A stretch of DNA of 64,000 bases from Sphingobium soli (GTDB lineage Bacteria; Pseudomonadota; Alphaproteobacteria; Sphingomonadales; Sphingomonadaceae). The stretch spans positions 147,680-211,679 of the forward strand of contig NZ_JAJGNP010000006.1 in assembly GCF_020782245.1 (NCBI RefSeq). The letters run 5' to 3'. A program made the position numbers and the translations under genes. Below, piece by piece: positions 35,796 to 44,894 of this stretch (its first letter is position 1; each line of letters begins with the position of its first letter). The notes below the pieces were generated by a model, which was not told the origin of the DNA, ran no database searches, and saw nothing but the letters and a program-made list of their open reading frames with translations.

Positions 35796-36119
35796 CTATT
35801 GGTCGGGACGCTTTACCGTCGTCAATCTGATGATGTTCCTGAACGCCGCCACGATCCCGAGACCGAGGAATACGAGCAGGAGCCATGGGGATGTGTCAAA
35901 CAGCCGGTCCAGAACCCAGCCGATCAACGCACCGCCGACAAGACCGCCGATCAGTTCAGCAAGAACCCGGTTGCCCAGGCGCGATCCATCGTCCGCCTGC
36001 TGCTCCTTGGCCCCCTGCCTGACCTTTTCGGCATGTTCGGCCCGGGCGATCCGCTCCTCCAGCGAAGCGATCCGCGCGTCCTCCCCTGCCGGGTCCTGTC
36101 CGGGTGTGTCCGCTGCCAT
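35796..36119 (-). CDS. F0 ATP synthase assembly subunit I (AtpI/AtpZ family)
   Basis: ATG at 36119 follows a strong GGAGG at seven bases and gives 107 residues. The first half is charged and helical (ARIASLEERIARAEHAEKVR). The second half has two transmembrane helices: VLAELIGGLVGGALIGWVLD and WLLLVFLGLGIVAAFRNI. AtpI helps assemble the c ring. It is the first gene of the F0 operon, and the candidate promoter is about 60 bases upstream. Confidence 0.93.
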   Translation of the reverse strand: MAADTPGQDPAGEDARIASLEERIARAEHAEKVRQGAKEQQADDGSRLGNRVLAELIGGLVGGALIGWVLDRLFDTSPWLLLVFLGLGIVAAFRNIIRLTTVKRPDQ

Positions 36120-36185
36120 GGCATCCTCCGCGATCCTGTATCGCGGCGGCATGGCGCTTGCGGCTGCACCCGTCAAGGCGCGGCC

Positions 36186-36230
36186 CGTTTAGAAAGGGGA
36201 TTGCGGATAGTCAACCATGGTTGGCGCCAA
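36186..36230 (-). promoter_or_regulatory. Candidate promoter of the F0 ATP synthase operon with two overlapping palindromes
   Basis: On the minus strand TTGACT (36214-36209) and TAAACG (36191-36186) are separated by exactly 17 bases, as in a sigma-70-type promoter, and point at subunit I 67 bases downstream. The -35 end is overlapped by the perfect 12-base palindrome CAACCATGGTTG (36212-36223). That runs into a second palindrome, TTGGCGCCAA (36221-36230). A repressor or activator site here is plausible. No regulator is known to me for this exact sequence. Confidence 0.5.
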
Positions 36231-36281
36231 GACTTTCCCTACCATACGAAGGGATAAGAAAAGTCCACCAGCCAGGATGTG

Positions 36282-36686
36282 TCAGCCGCCCGACGCGCAA
36301 TAGGATGGCAGCGCGATCGCCCCCGAACCCTTGGTCTGCCACGCGCCACCGCCGATGCGATAGGCCTGGCCGCTCTTCAGGCGGGTCAGTGTCTGGCAAG
36401 CCGTCGCGGCGGCGGCATCCTGCACCGTCACGCCCCGCTTGCCGGCAAGGTCGGTATAAACCTGCCGCCGCTTGATGTTGATTGATTCGACTTCCTTGCG
36501 CACGGTCGGGCTGACCGATCCGGCTACACCCATATAGCCGTCGGCCTGTTCGCCCACCGCGCCCGACGACAGAGCCGCCGCCAGATCGGGCGATTGCGCC
36601 TGCGCGCCGCCGGCAAAGCCAAGTCCACCCGCCAGCGCCATCGCGGCGGCGGCCATCCATGCGGATTTCACCATCTTGCGTGTCAT
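36282..36686 (-). CDS. ydbL: YdbL family protein (DUF1318), exported
   Basis: The 134-residue protein has a signal peptide ending AGGLGFAGGAQAQS. The mature part has the DUF1318 pattern: YMGVAGSVSPTVRKEVESIN, then RRQVYTDLAGKRGVTVQDAA and ACQTLTRLKSGQAYRIGGGA with a C-terminal CASGG. It is periplasmic. YdbL genes sit with ynbE and ydbH, the latter an AsmA-like bridge for phospholipid transport to the outer membrane in E. coli. The role of YdbL itself is less clear. Its start overlaps the ynbE stop by four bases (36683-36686). Confidence 0.9.
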   Translation of the reverse strand: MTRKMVKSAWMAAAAMALAGGLGFAGGAQAQSPDLAAALSSGAVGEQADGYMGVAGSVSPTVRKEVESINIKRRQVYTDLAGKRGVTVQDAAAATACQTLTRLKSGQAYRIGGGAWQTKGSGAIALPSYCASGG

Positions 36687-36871
36687 TGCGGGAACAACTC
36701 CGGATTATTCTGGATAAGGTCCTGCGCATCGCGTTGCAGCTTGACGACGACTTCCTGCTGCACCTTGACGTTCAGGTTGATTTCGATCGGCTTGTCCGGG
36801 GCCTTCACCTGAATGCACCCCCCCAGCGCCACACCGGCAAGGCCGGCCATCATGATGCTCTTTATCTTCAT
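36683..36871 (-). CDS. ynbE: YnbE family outer-membrane lipoprotein
   Basis: The 62-residue protein has a lipoprotein signal (MAGLAGVALGGCIQVKAPDK, lipobox cysteine at residue 19) and a short mature part with PIEINLNVKVQQEVVVKLQR. In E. coli YnbE anchors the YdbH bridge at the outer membrane. ATG at 36871 overlaps the ydbH stop (TAATG), and its own stop overlaps ydbL, so the three proteins are translationally coupled. The longer frame upstream is antisense to ydbH and not coding. Confidence 0.92.
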   Translation of the reverse strand: MKIKSIMMAGLAGVALGGCIQVKAPDKPIEINLNVKVQQEVVVKLQRDAQDLIQNNPELFPQ

Positions 36872-39800
36872 TACGGCTCCCCGTTTATCGTCTTGTCGCT
36901 GTCCAGAGGCTGAACCGCAAGGGGTTGCGCGCTCTCTTCCCGCATCTTTTCCTGCGCCTGCTTGGCGATTTCGCCCTGCACCAGGTCCGACGGATTGATG
37001 AAGGACTGCGCGGTGCCCAAAAGTCCCCGGAAGGGCGCGGCGATCTTCACGTTGAAGATGAAGGGCAAACCGATGAAATTGCGCGCCAGTCCGCCCGGCG
37101 CCGCGCCCAGCCGGTCGCGATTGACGCCGTTGAACACGACATTCGTCACCATCTCGCCGTCCAGCGCCCCGTCCATCAGGATGGTGAGGCATTTATATTG
37201 CAGATTCTTGAGGGCGTCGAAGGCGACCTTGCCCATGACGCCGATATCCTCGTTCGACACCGGCCCGACATAGGATAGCGTGCCCCCGATCTTCGTGGGA
37301 TCGCACGGGATGGTCGGCAACACGCCTTCGGGCATCAGCAGCGGCTCCATGCCTGCCTGCCGTGCCACCAGCACGCCGCCCGCCACGCGCCCGCCCCTGG
37401 AATTGAAGATTAGCGGCATGATGCCGTCGAAGGTGCCGGTCGCCGACACATTGTCCAATTCCATCGCCTGGATGAAGGACCCTGCGTCCAGCCCGATCAC
37501 CCGGAACGTCAAATAGCGATCGACGTCGGCGCTGAAATCCATCGTTGTCGGCAACAGCACCAGCTGCCCGCCGGAAAAGGGCCAGCCGCCCCCTTCGACC
37601 CGCACTTTCTGCCCCGCTTCCAGCCGGTAGCGCACGACGCCGTCGCGCACCTCGACACCCGGATTGACCGACTTGATCGTCACTTGCTGGCCCGGCGCCG
37701 TCACCAGGCCGATAAGGTCGGTGAAGCGAATTTCTCCGCTCAACCCTTCGACCGGGCCGAAGGCGGCGGCCAGACTGGCGTTGTCCGTGCGGAAGGTGCC
37801 GGTGCTCGTCACCTTGTCCCCGGTCCAGTCGATCCGCCCGTCACCCGTCACCCCGGCCCGCACATTGGCGACGACGCCCAGCGCCAGCGGCGTAAGCTCA
37901 TCGGGTTGCAGCCCCGCATCGAACGTCAGGTCGGGCACCTTGAGGTCCGCATGGCCCGTGCCTCGGCCAAGGTCATGCGCAATGTCGACGGTGGCGACCC
38001 GCGCGCCCTTCCCCGGCGCGGTCAGCGTGCCGGTGGCGGCGATCCGCCCATCCTTGAGCGAAAGCGCGAAGTCGGGCACCGACAGCGGGTTGAACCGCGC
38101 CTGCGCCTGCGAATCGCGCACCGTCATCGCCGCGTTGAGGCTGAGCGTCCCGTCCGCAAAGCGCCACTCTCCCGCGCCCTGTTCGACAATCAGCGGCACG
38201 GCGCCGATCCGGCCACCGGCACCCTTGAGCGTGCCGGCAAAGCCACCCTTCGTCATCGCGCCATCCATCGCCGCGGCAGTCAGGCGCACGGGCGCGTCCC
38301 CCTGCCCGATGGTCAGCGCCGGGTTGTCCAGCGCGAAGCCTGGCTTGCCCAGCAGCATGCGCGCATGATTTGCGGTCAGCCGCATCGGACTGTCACCGCT
38401 GCGTCCGGCCAGGTCGACCTCTTTCAGATCGACGCCGCCCGATACGCCTGCGGGGCCCACGGCGAGCATCGCTCCACCGACTGGGCACAAAGTCTGGTGC
38501 GTCTGCCCCAACGCGAAATTGCCATAGTGCGCCTCGACCAGCGACAGCGGCACGCAATCGGGATTGACCGAAACCGCGCCATTGGCAGCAACCCGGCCAG
38601 TGACTGGCAGGCTAAGGCCGCGCAGCCGTCCGTCCGGCAACGGGCCGTCCAGCCGCATCGCGGTCCGGAACCGGGTCGCACCGTCGGACTCAGCAGAAAA
38701 GCGCACCCGATCAAGCGCCAGCCGCGCATCGCCGGCGCTGTAGGGATCGACAAATAATTCGCCGCCAAAGCCGCCGCCCGGCCGCCGCGCCAGACGCAGC
38801 GCGGCACGGGGAAGACCGCCCCCGTCCGCCGTGATCGCGCCATCAAGCGCCCAGTCGATGCCCGCCGCCTTGCCTGGCCAGGCTATCGTCATCTGCCCGC
38901 CTTGCGCAATGGCGATACGCGCGCCGCTGCGCGCATCAAGGGCGGCGTCGGTGATCGCCAGACTGCCCACGCCCGCTTTCTGCACCAGCGCCAAAGTGGT
39001 GCTGATCCGATTGCCCGCGCCCGCACGCTCCACCGCGTCCGCCAGCTTCGCCGCCAGCGGCGCGACCGGCGTGCCCGCAGCCCCGCTGCGCAACCCACCG
39101 AATGGATCACGCCCCGGCAGGCGCAGATTGTCGCCGTTCAGCTGTCCCTGGAATCGGGTTTCCGGACCGATCGCCCATTGCCCGGCCAGCGATGTGCGGC
39201 CCAGCAGCGCGCCGCGCCCACTCAATCCCGTCGCATCCAGCCGCATTTGTCCGGTCGTGCGCGCGACGCTGCCGTCAAAATCGACGCGTGCCCTGGGTGA
39301 GGCCAGCACCATGCCGCCCCCGCGCAACGCCTTGCCCGACAGGTCGGCGCGCCCGGTCCAGCGATCCAGCGCCTGCCCCAACGTCAGGTCGATGCGCCCG
39401 ACCGGTTGCGCCAGCGCCGCGCCGGCATTCCGGCAGGCCAGCGCATCGGCGGTGACTGGCCCGGCCAGACGCGGCTTCCCGCCGTCCATCGCAATATCGA
39501 GCGACGCGCGCATCATGGTGAGCGCGCATCCCGCCATCGCCGCGCGGGGCATCGCAGCCGCCAACTGCCCCCGGAAGCCCGACTGGAGATTGCCCGAACC
39601 GTCCATTTCCATGCCGACCGGGCCGACATCGGTATCCAGCGTCATGCGCGCATCAGTCAGCGCCACCGTGATGTCCGGCAGGCTGAACGGCGCCGTCGAA
39701 TTGGGATCGCGAAACTGGTCCAGATCGCCCAGTTCCAGCACGCCGTCATGCAACGATCCGCGCAGCCGCACGCCGCCTGCCCTGACGGCGGCCACCTTTG

Positions 39801-40146
39801 GCGTCAGGCCGGCAAAGGCGATGTCCACCTCCACCCAGCGCGCGGTCAGGTCGGGGCGGGCAGGATCGCCCAATATGATATTTTCAATCCGCTGCGTGCG
39901 CAGGCCGACATCGACCAGGTCATAGCGCGCCTGAACGCCCCGCCGGTTGAGTTCACGCGTAACGAAATTCTCGGCGATCGGCGCGCGCTGCGTCCACAGG
40001 CCGGCCAGCAGCAGCGCCAGCGACCCCGTACCCACGCCCAGCCAGCGCAGCCATGCCCGGCGAACCGCTTCTTCGCCGTCTTCTTCTTCCATGCCTATGG
40101 CCAACCCCGGCTTCGCTGCGACACTGATGATCCGTAACGGGATCAT
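36871..40146 (-). CDS. ydbH: YdbH family AsmA-like intermembrane phospholipid transport protein
   Basis: The 1091-residue protein has an N-terminal transmembrane anchor (WLGVGTGSLALLLAGLWTQR near residue 38) and then a very long region of short beta-strands with repeated GxxxLxGxG-like patterns, the periplasmic groove of the TamB/YhdP/YdbH group. The C-terminal part (GMEPLLMPEGVLPTIPCDPT) matches the YdbH family. It is thought to carry phospholipids between the two membranes together with YnbE. ATG at 40146 has AGGAG twelve bases upstream. ATG at 40092 is an alternative that removes 18 residues. It is divergent from the RadC gene. Confidence 0.9.
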   Translation of the reverse strand: MIPLRIISVAAKPGLAIGMEEEDGEEAVRRAWLRWLGVGTGSLALLLAGLWTQRAPIAENFVTRELNRRGVQARYDLVDVGLRTQRIENIILGDPARPDLTARWVEVDIAFAGLTPKVAAVRAGGVRLRGSLHDGVLELGDLDQFRDPNSTAPFSLPDITVALTDARMTLDTDVGPVGMEMDGSGNLQSGFRGQLAAAMPRAAMAGCALTMMRASLDIAMDGGKPRLAGPVTADALACRNAGAALAQPVGRIDLTLGQALDRWTGRADLSGKALRGGGMVLASPRARVDFDGSVARTTGQMRLDATGLSGRGALLGRTSLAGQWAIGPETRFQGQLNGDNLRLPGRDPFGGLRSGAAGTPVAPLAAKLADAVERAGAGNRISTTLALVQKAGVGSLAITDAALDARSGARIAIAQGGQMTIAWPGKAAGIDWALDGAITADGGGLPRAALRLARRPGGGFGGELFVDPYSAGDARLALDRVRFSAESDGATRFRTAMRLDGPLPDGRLRGLSLPVTGRVAANGAVSVNPDCVPLSLVEAHYGNFALGQTHQTLCPVGGAMLAVGPAGVSGGVDLKEVDLAGRSGDSPMRLTANHARMLLGKPGFALDNPALTIGQGDAPVRLTAAAMDGAMTKGGFAGTLKGAGGRIGAVPLIVEQGAGEWRFADGTLSLNAAMTVRDSQAQARFNPLSVPDFALSLKDGRIAATGTLTAPGKGARVATVDIAHDLGRGTGHADLKVPDLTFDAGLQPDELTPLALGVVANVRAGVTGDGRIDWTGDKVTSTGTFRTDNASLAAAFGPVEGLSGEIRFTDLIGLVTAPGQQVTIKSVNPGVEVRDGVVRYRLEAGQKVRVEGGGWPFSGGQLVLLPTTMDFSADVDRYLTFRVIGLDAGSFIQAMELDNVSATGTFDGIMPLIFNSRGGRVAGGVLVARQAGMEPLLMPEGVLPTIPCDPTKIGGTLSYVGPVSNEDIGVMGKVAFDALKNLQYKCLTILMDGALDGEMVTNVVFNGVNRDRLGAAPGGLARNFIGLPFIFNVKIAAPFRGLLGTAQSFINPSDLVQGEIAKQAQEKMREESAQPLAVQPLDSDKTINGEP

Positions 40147-40228
40147 AACGTCCCGTCGCTCCTAAATATCCTTGCCCCGTGATTCCGCAACGCATAGCGT
40201 CGGGTCCACAGGTTCAGGGGACAGGAAT

Positions 40229-40924
40229 TTGGCCGAACAGGATGCGAAAGCCGCGCATGACGGGGCCGGGCACCGCGCCCGCCTGCGGCAGAAACTGGCC
40301 GATGCTGGCGGCGAAGCGCTGCTGGATCATGAACTGATCGAATATCTGCTGGCGCTCGCCATCCCGCGCCGCGACACCAAGCCGTTGGCCAAGCTGCTGC
40401 TGCGGGAATTTGGCGGCATCGGCGGCCTGATGACCGCCGACTGGCAGGCGATCGCCCGCGTACCCGGCATGGGCGACACCAGTGTCGCCGCGATCAAGAT
40501 CGTGCAGGCGACCGCGCTGCGGATGCTGCGCAACGAGGTGGCGGCGCGGCCCGTGCTCGCCAACTGGCAGGCCCTGCTCGACTATCTGCGCGCCGACATG
40601 GCCCATCTGGGCGTCGAGCGGGTGCGGGTGCTGCACCTCAACAGCCGCAACATGCTGATCCGCGACGATCATATGGGCGACGGGTCGATCGACCAGGCGG
40701 CGATCTACACCCGCGAAGTCATTCGCCGCGCCATCGACCTGGGGTCGGCGGCGCTGATCCTGGTGCACAATCATCCGTCCGGCGACCCATCGCCCAGCCG
40801 GCAGGATATCGACGTCACCCGGCAGATCATCGACGCGGGCAAGCGGCTTAACATCAGCGTCCACGACCATGTCATCATCGCGGGCCAGGGCCATGTCAGC
40901 CTGCGCGCCAAGGGCCTGCTCTAG
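40229..40924 (+). CDS. radC: RadC family JAB-domain protein
   Basis: I chose TTG at 40229 because AGGGGACAGGA lies directly upstream, giving 231 residues. An upstream TTG at 40172 has no such site. The N-terminal helix-hairpin-helix part includes RVPGMGDTSVAAIKIVQA. The C-terminal JAB/MPN domain has the metal site in ILVHNHPSGDPSPSRQD near residue 190, with conserved RVRVLHLNSRNMLI before it. RadC was once considered a DNA repair protein. Its function is unsettled, and it may be a metalloprotease-like or nuclease-like enzyme. It ends 15 bp before the convergent oxidoreductase gene. Confidence 0.9.
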   Translation: MAEQDAKAAHDGAGHRARLRQKLADAGGEALLDHELIEYLLALAIPRRDTKPLAKLLLREFGGIGGLMTADWQAIARVPGMGDTSVAAIKIVQATALRMLRNEVAARPVLANWQALLDYLRADMAHLGVERVRVLHLNSRNMLIRDDHMGDGSIDQAAIYTREVIRRAIDLGSAALILVHNHPSGDPSPSRQDIDVTRQIIDAGKRLNISVHDHVIIAGQGHVSLRAKGLL

Positions 40925-40939
40925 CCCCCGCCGCGCGCG

Positions 40940-41944
40940 TCACATGGTCAGCATGATCTTCCCGAAATGGGCGCCCGAATCCATGCGCGCATGCGCCTTG
41001 GCCGCGTCCGCCATGTCGAACCGCTGGTCCATCGCCGGACGCAGCCGCCCTTCCGCGACGAAGGGCCAGACCGTGCGGACCAGTTCGTCGGCGACCAGGC
41101 TCTTGAACCCCACCGATCGCGCGCGCAGCGTCGATGCGGTCAGCGTCAGGCGGCGCTGCATGATCTGCGGAATGAAGATTTCCGCCTTCGCCCCGCCCAG
41201 CACCGCGATCGACACATGGCGGCCGTCTTCCGCCAGGCAATCGAGATTGCGCGCCACATAATCGCCGCCAACCATGTCGAGCACCGCCTGGCACCCCTTG
41301 CCATCGGTGATCCGCTTCACCTCGGCGACGAAATCCTGTGTCTTGTAGTTCACCGCATGGGCAGCGCCCCATTCCAGCGCCTGCGCGCATTTGTCGTCAC
41401 TGCCGCAGGTGACGATGATGGTGACGTCGAACAGGCGGCACAGGCTGATCGCCATGGTGCCGATGCCGCTGGTGCCGCCATGCACCAGCACCGTGTCGCC
41501 TGGCGCTGCATAGGCGCGCTCGAACAAATTGGTCCACACCGTGAACAGGGTTTCGGGCAGCGCGGCGGCCTCCACCAGATCATAGCCCGGCGGAATCGGC
41601 AGGCATTGGCCCGCCGGCGCGACCGCATATTCGGCATAGCCCCCGCCCGCCAGCAACGCACAGACCTGCTGCCCGATCAACTGGTCCGCGCCGCCGCCCG
41701 CCGCGACGATGGTCCCGGAAACCTCCAGCCCCGGAATGTCCGAAGCGCCCGGCGGCGGCGGATATTTGCCCTGCCGTTGCAGCACGTCGGGCCGGTTGAC
41801 CCCGGCGGCCGCGACCCGGATCAGCACTTCGCCCTCGCCCGGCGCCGGCACCGGGCGCCGCTGCGCCACCAACGCCTCTGGCCCGCCGGGCGCGGCGATG
41901 CCGATCGCCGTCATCTCCGCCGGAATGGAATAACCGTCCGCCAT
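40940..41944 (-). CDS. NAD(P)H quinone oxidoreductase (MDR family, PIG3-like)
   Basis: The 334-residue protein belongs to the medium-chain dehydrogenase/reductase superfamily without the zinc ligands. The N-terminus has VLIRVAAAGVNRPDVLQRQGK with the PPPPGASDIPGLEVSG motif typical of PIG3-type quinone reductases. The cofactor site is VLVHGGTSGIGTMAISLCRL near residue 151. It reduces quinones or other unsaturated carbonyls with NADPH. ATG at 41944 is the natural start. A longer frame upstream crosses the DUF1192 gene on the other strand. Confidence 0.9.
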   Translation of the reverse strand: MADGYSIPAEMTAIGIAAPGGPEALVAQRRPVPAPGEGEVLIRVAAAGVNRPDVLQRQGKYPPPPGASDIPGLEVSGTIVAAGGGADQLIGQQVCALLAGGGYAEYAVAPAGQCLPIPPGYDLVEAAALPETLFTVWTNLFERAYAAPGDTVLVHGGTSGIGTMAISLCRLFDVTIIVTCGSDDKCAQALEWGAAHAVNYKTQDFVAEVKRITDGKGCQAVLDMVGGDYVARNLDCLAEDGRHVSIAVLGGAKAEIFIPQIMQRRLTLTASTLRARSVGFKSLVADELVRTVWPFVAEGRLRPAMDQRFDMADAAKAHARMDSGAHFGKIMLTM

Positions 41945-42049
41945 CTTGCTGTCCCCCGCCTGTGGCTTGTGCCAGGCGCCCGCCTCAAATCGGCAGGCCG
42001 TTGCGGCGCCCTTATTGACAGACTGGCCCCAAGGGTCAACATTGCCGAC

Positions 42050-42247
42050 ATGGACTTGGATGACGATCTGCCGCGCAAGGGCGATGATCCGCTGGCCCGC
42101 CTGATCAAACAGGATCTGGGGCCATTGTCCATGAGCGAACTGGAAAACCGCATCGCCGCCCTGGAGGCGGAGATTGAACGAACCAGACGCCACAAGGATA
42201 GCGCCGTTAACCATAAGGCAAGTGCCGAGGCGCTATTCAAGCGATGA
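42050..42247 (+). CDS. DUF1192 family small protein
   Basis: The 65-residue acidic protein begins MDLDDDLPRKGDDPLARLIK and then has LGPLSMSELENRIAALEAEI, the DUF1192 signature, ending in a short basic helix (RTRRHKDSAVNHKASAEALF). Small alphaproteobacterial proteins of this family have no established function. The central helix could form a coiled coil. The frame is open far upstream, but that part overlaps the antisense oxidoreductase gene, so ATG at 42050 is chosen. Confidence 0.88.
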   Translation: MDLDDDLPRKGDDPLARLIKQDLGPLSMSELENRIAALEAEIERTRRHKDSAVNHKASAEALFKR

Positions 42248-42403
42248 ACCGACGCCCCGCCCCCAGCGCCCTTCAGGGCTTCTTCGGGCTTGGGCAGTCT
42301 GGCAATTCCGCTGATCGGGGGTCGCGCCTTGATCCAGCGTCGAGCAATGCCGACATGGGGTTCGATGACGCTCCCGTGACAGGGAGCATGGAGTAGAACA
42401 GAC

Positions 42404-44734
42404 ATGCCTTCTTTCGCAGCCGCCCTCGAAACAACCCTGCACAACGCGCTGACGCACGCGTCGGAACGCCGGCACGAATATGCGACGCTCGAGCATCTTC
42501 TGCTCGCGCTGATCGACGATGACCATGCGTCGAAGGTGATGCAGGCGTGCGGCGTGGAACTGGGCGAGCTGGGCGACGCCGTCACCCATTATCTCGACAC
42601 CGAACTGGACAGCCTCAAGGTGGAAGGGTCGTCCGACCCCTCGCCCACCAGCGGTTTCCAGCGCGTCGTGCAGCGCGCCATCCTGCATGTCCAATCCTCC
42701 GGCAAGGATGAAGTGACCGGCGCCAATGTGCTGGTTGCGCTGTTTTCCGAGCGCGAATCCTATGCTGTCTATTTCCTGCAACAGCAGGATATGAGCCGTC
42801 TCGATGCCGTCAGCTTCATCAGCCACGGCGTCGGCAAGGGCACGCCCACGCCCGAGCGTCAGGAGACCAAGGGCACCGCCGAGGAGGAAAAGAAGGTGCA
42901 GGACGGCAAGGGCAAGAAGGACAGCGCGCTCGACCAGTTCACTGTCAACCTTAATGAGAAGGCGGACCGGGGCAAGGTCGACCCGCTGATCGGCCGGTCG
43001 GCCGAAGTGGACCGCACCGTGCAGATCCTCTGCCGCCGATCAAAGAACAACCCGCTCTATGTCGGCGATCCGGGCGTGGGCAAAACCGCGATCGCGGAGG
43101 GTCTGGCGCGCAAGATCATCGAAGGCGACGTGCCCGACGTGCTCAAGGAAGCGGTCATCTATTCGCTCGACATGGGCGCGCTGCTGGCCGGCACCCGCTA
43201 TCGCGGCGATTTCGAGGAGCGGCTGAAGGCGGTCGTCACCGAACTGGAAAAAATGCCGCATGCGGTGCTCTTCATTGACGAGATTCACACCGTCATCGGC
43301 GCGGGCGCGACCAGCGGCGGCGCGATGGATGCGTCGAACCTGCTCAAACCCGCTTTGTCGGGCGGCACGATCCGCTGCATCGGATCGACCACCTACAAGG
43401 AATTCCGCAATCATTTCGAAAAGGACCGCGCGCTGCTGCGCCGGTTCCAGAAGATCGACGTCAACGAACCCACGATCGACGACACCATCAAGATTCTGGC
43501 GGGCCTGCGCTCGGCGTTCGAGGAACATCACAGCGTCAAATATACGCCCGACGCGATCAAGGCGGCGGTCGAGCTTTCGGCGCGCTACATCAACGATCGA
43601 AAGCTGCCAGACAAGGCGATCGACGTGATCGACGAGGTCGGCGCGATGCAGATGCTGGTCGTGCCATCCAAGCGCAAGAAGACGATCACCCCCAAGGAAA
43701 TCGAGCAGGTCATCGCTACGATGGCGCGCATCCCGCCCAAGACGGTGTCGTCCGATGACAAGAGCGTGCTCGAATCGCTCACCACGGACCTCAAGCGCGT
43801 GGTGTTCGGCCAGGACAAGGCGATCGAAGTCCTGTCCTCCGCGATCAAGCTGTCGCGCGCGGGCCTGCGCGATCCCGACAAGCCGATCGGCAACTATCTC
43901 TTCTCCGGCCCTACTGGCGTCGGCAAGACGGAGGTTGCGCGCCAGCTTGCGACGCTGCTCGGCATCCCGCTCCAGCGGTTCGACATGTCGGAATATATGG
44001 AACGCCATTCGGTCAGCCGGCTGATCGGCGCGCCTCCGGGCTATGTCGGCTATGATCAGGGCGGCCTGCTGACCGATGCGGTCGATCAGAATCCGCACAG
44101 CGTGCTGCTGCTCGACGAGATCGAGAAGGCGCATCCCGACCTGTTCAACATCCTGCTCCAGGTGATGGACAATGGCCGCCTGACCGATCATCACGGCAAG
44201 ACCGTCGATTTCCGCAACACCATCCTCATCATGACCACCAATGCGGGTGCGTCGGACATGGCGAAGGAATCGATCGGCTTTGGCGAGCTCACCCGCGACG
44301 ATGTGCAGGAAGATGCGGTCAAGAAGCTCTTCACGCCCGAATTCCGCAACCGCCTCGATGCGATCGTGCCCTTCGGCTACCTGCCGCCCGAAATCGTCGC
44401 TCGTGTGATCGACAAGTTCGTGCTGCAACTCGAACTGCAACTGGCCGACCGCGACGTCCACATCACGTTGGATGACGACGCCAAGGCGTGGCTCACGAAG
44501 AAGGGCTATGACAAGCTCTATGGCGCGCGTCCGATGGGCCGTTTGATGCAGGAGAAGATCAAGCAGCCGCTCGCCGAGGAATTGCTGTTCGGCAAGCTGG
44601 TCCACGGTGGCGAGGTCCATGTCCATATGAAGGACAGCGACGGCGTCGAAGCCCTCGCCTTCGAAATCACCCCCGCCGCCCCGAAAAAGGGGAAGAAAGG
44701 CGGCAAGGCGAAGGCGCCCGCGGGCACTAAATAA
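42404..44734 (+). CDS. clpA: ATP-dependent Clp protease ATP-binding subunit ClpA
   Basis: The 776-residue protein has an N-terminal Clp-N repeat domain (residues 1-140, AFAAALETTLHNALTHASER). AAA domain 1 has NPLYVGDPGVGKTAIAEG (Walker A), and domain 2 has YLFSGPTGVGKTEVARQLAT. The loop AKESIGFGELTRDD holds the IGF tripeptide that docks into ClpP. The C-terminus is a Lys/Ala-rich tail (GKKGGKAKAPAGTK). ClpA unfolds substrates for ClpP. clpS, its adaptor and usual upstream neighbour, is not present in the 156 bp before it. ATG at 42404 has GGAG upstream, and a strong terminator follows. Confidence 0.97.
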   Translation: MPSFAAALETTLHNALTHASERRHEYATLEHLLLALIDDDHASKVMQACGVELGELGDAVTHYLDTELDSLKVEGSSDPSPTSGFQRVVQRAILHVQSSGKDEVTGANVLVALFSERESYAVYFLQQQDMSRLDAVSFISHGVGKGTPTPERQETKGTAEEEKKVQDGKGKKDSALDQFTVNLNEKADRGKVDPLIGRSAEVDRTVQILCRRSKNNPLYVGDPGVGKTAIAEGLARKIIEGDVPDVLKEAVIYSLDMGALLAGTRYRGDFEERLKAVVTELEKMPHAVLFIDEIHTVIGAGATSGGAMDASNLLKPALSGGTIRCIGSTTYKEFRNHFEKDRALLRRFQKIDVNEPTIDDTIKILAGLRSAFEEHHSVKYTPDAIKAAVELSARYINDRKLPDKAIDVIDEVGAMQMLVVPSKRKKTITPKEIEQVIATMARIPPKTVSSDDKSVLESLTTDLKRVVFGQDKAIEVLSSAIKLSRAGLRDPDKPIGNYLFSGPTGVGKTEVARQLATLLGIPLQRFDMSEYMERHSVSRLIGAPPGYVGYDQGGLLTDAVDQNPHSVLLLDEIEKAHPDLFNILLQVMDNGRLTDHHGKTVDFRNTILIMTTNAGASDMAKESIGFGELTRDDVQEDAVKKLFTPEFRNRLDAIVPFGYLPPEIVARVIDKFVLQLELQLADRDVHITLDDDAKAWLTKKGYDKLYGARPMGRLMQEKIKQPLAEELLFGKLVHGGEVHVHMKDSDGVEALAFEITPAAPKKGKKGGKAKAPAGTK

Positions 44735-44757
44735 TAAGCAGTGTTGCGAAACTGAAT

Positions 44758-44790
44758 AAAAAGGCGGCTCGCAAGGGCCGCCTTTTTTTT
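44758..44790 (+). terminator. Rho-independent terminator after clpA
   Basis: AAGGCGGC (44761-44768) and GCCGCCTT (44777-44784) form an eight-pair stem with an eight-base loop, followed by a run of eight Ts. It starts 26 bases after the clpA stop. Confidence 0.95.
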
Positions 44791-44894
44791 CTCCCGCCTA
44801 CCAAAATCGTTGCTCTACCCGGCACCTTTCAAACTATTGTCTCATTGGGTTTCTAAGTTCGTGCTCGGGTTGAATTGAGGGGGACAAAACAAAA

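Noticed and set aside
42248..42403. Possible clpS upstream of clpA
   Set aside because: The gap is too short and contains no ClpS-like frame.
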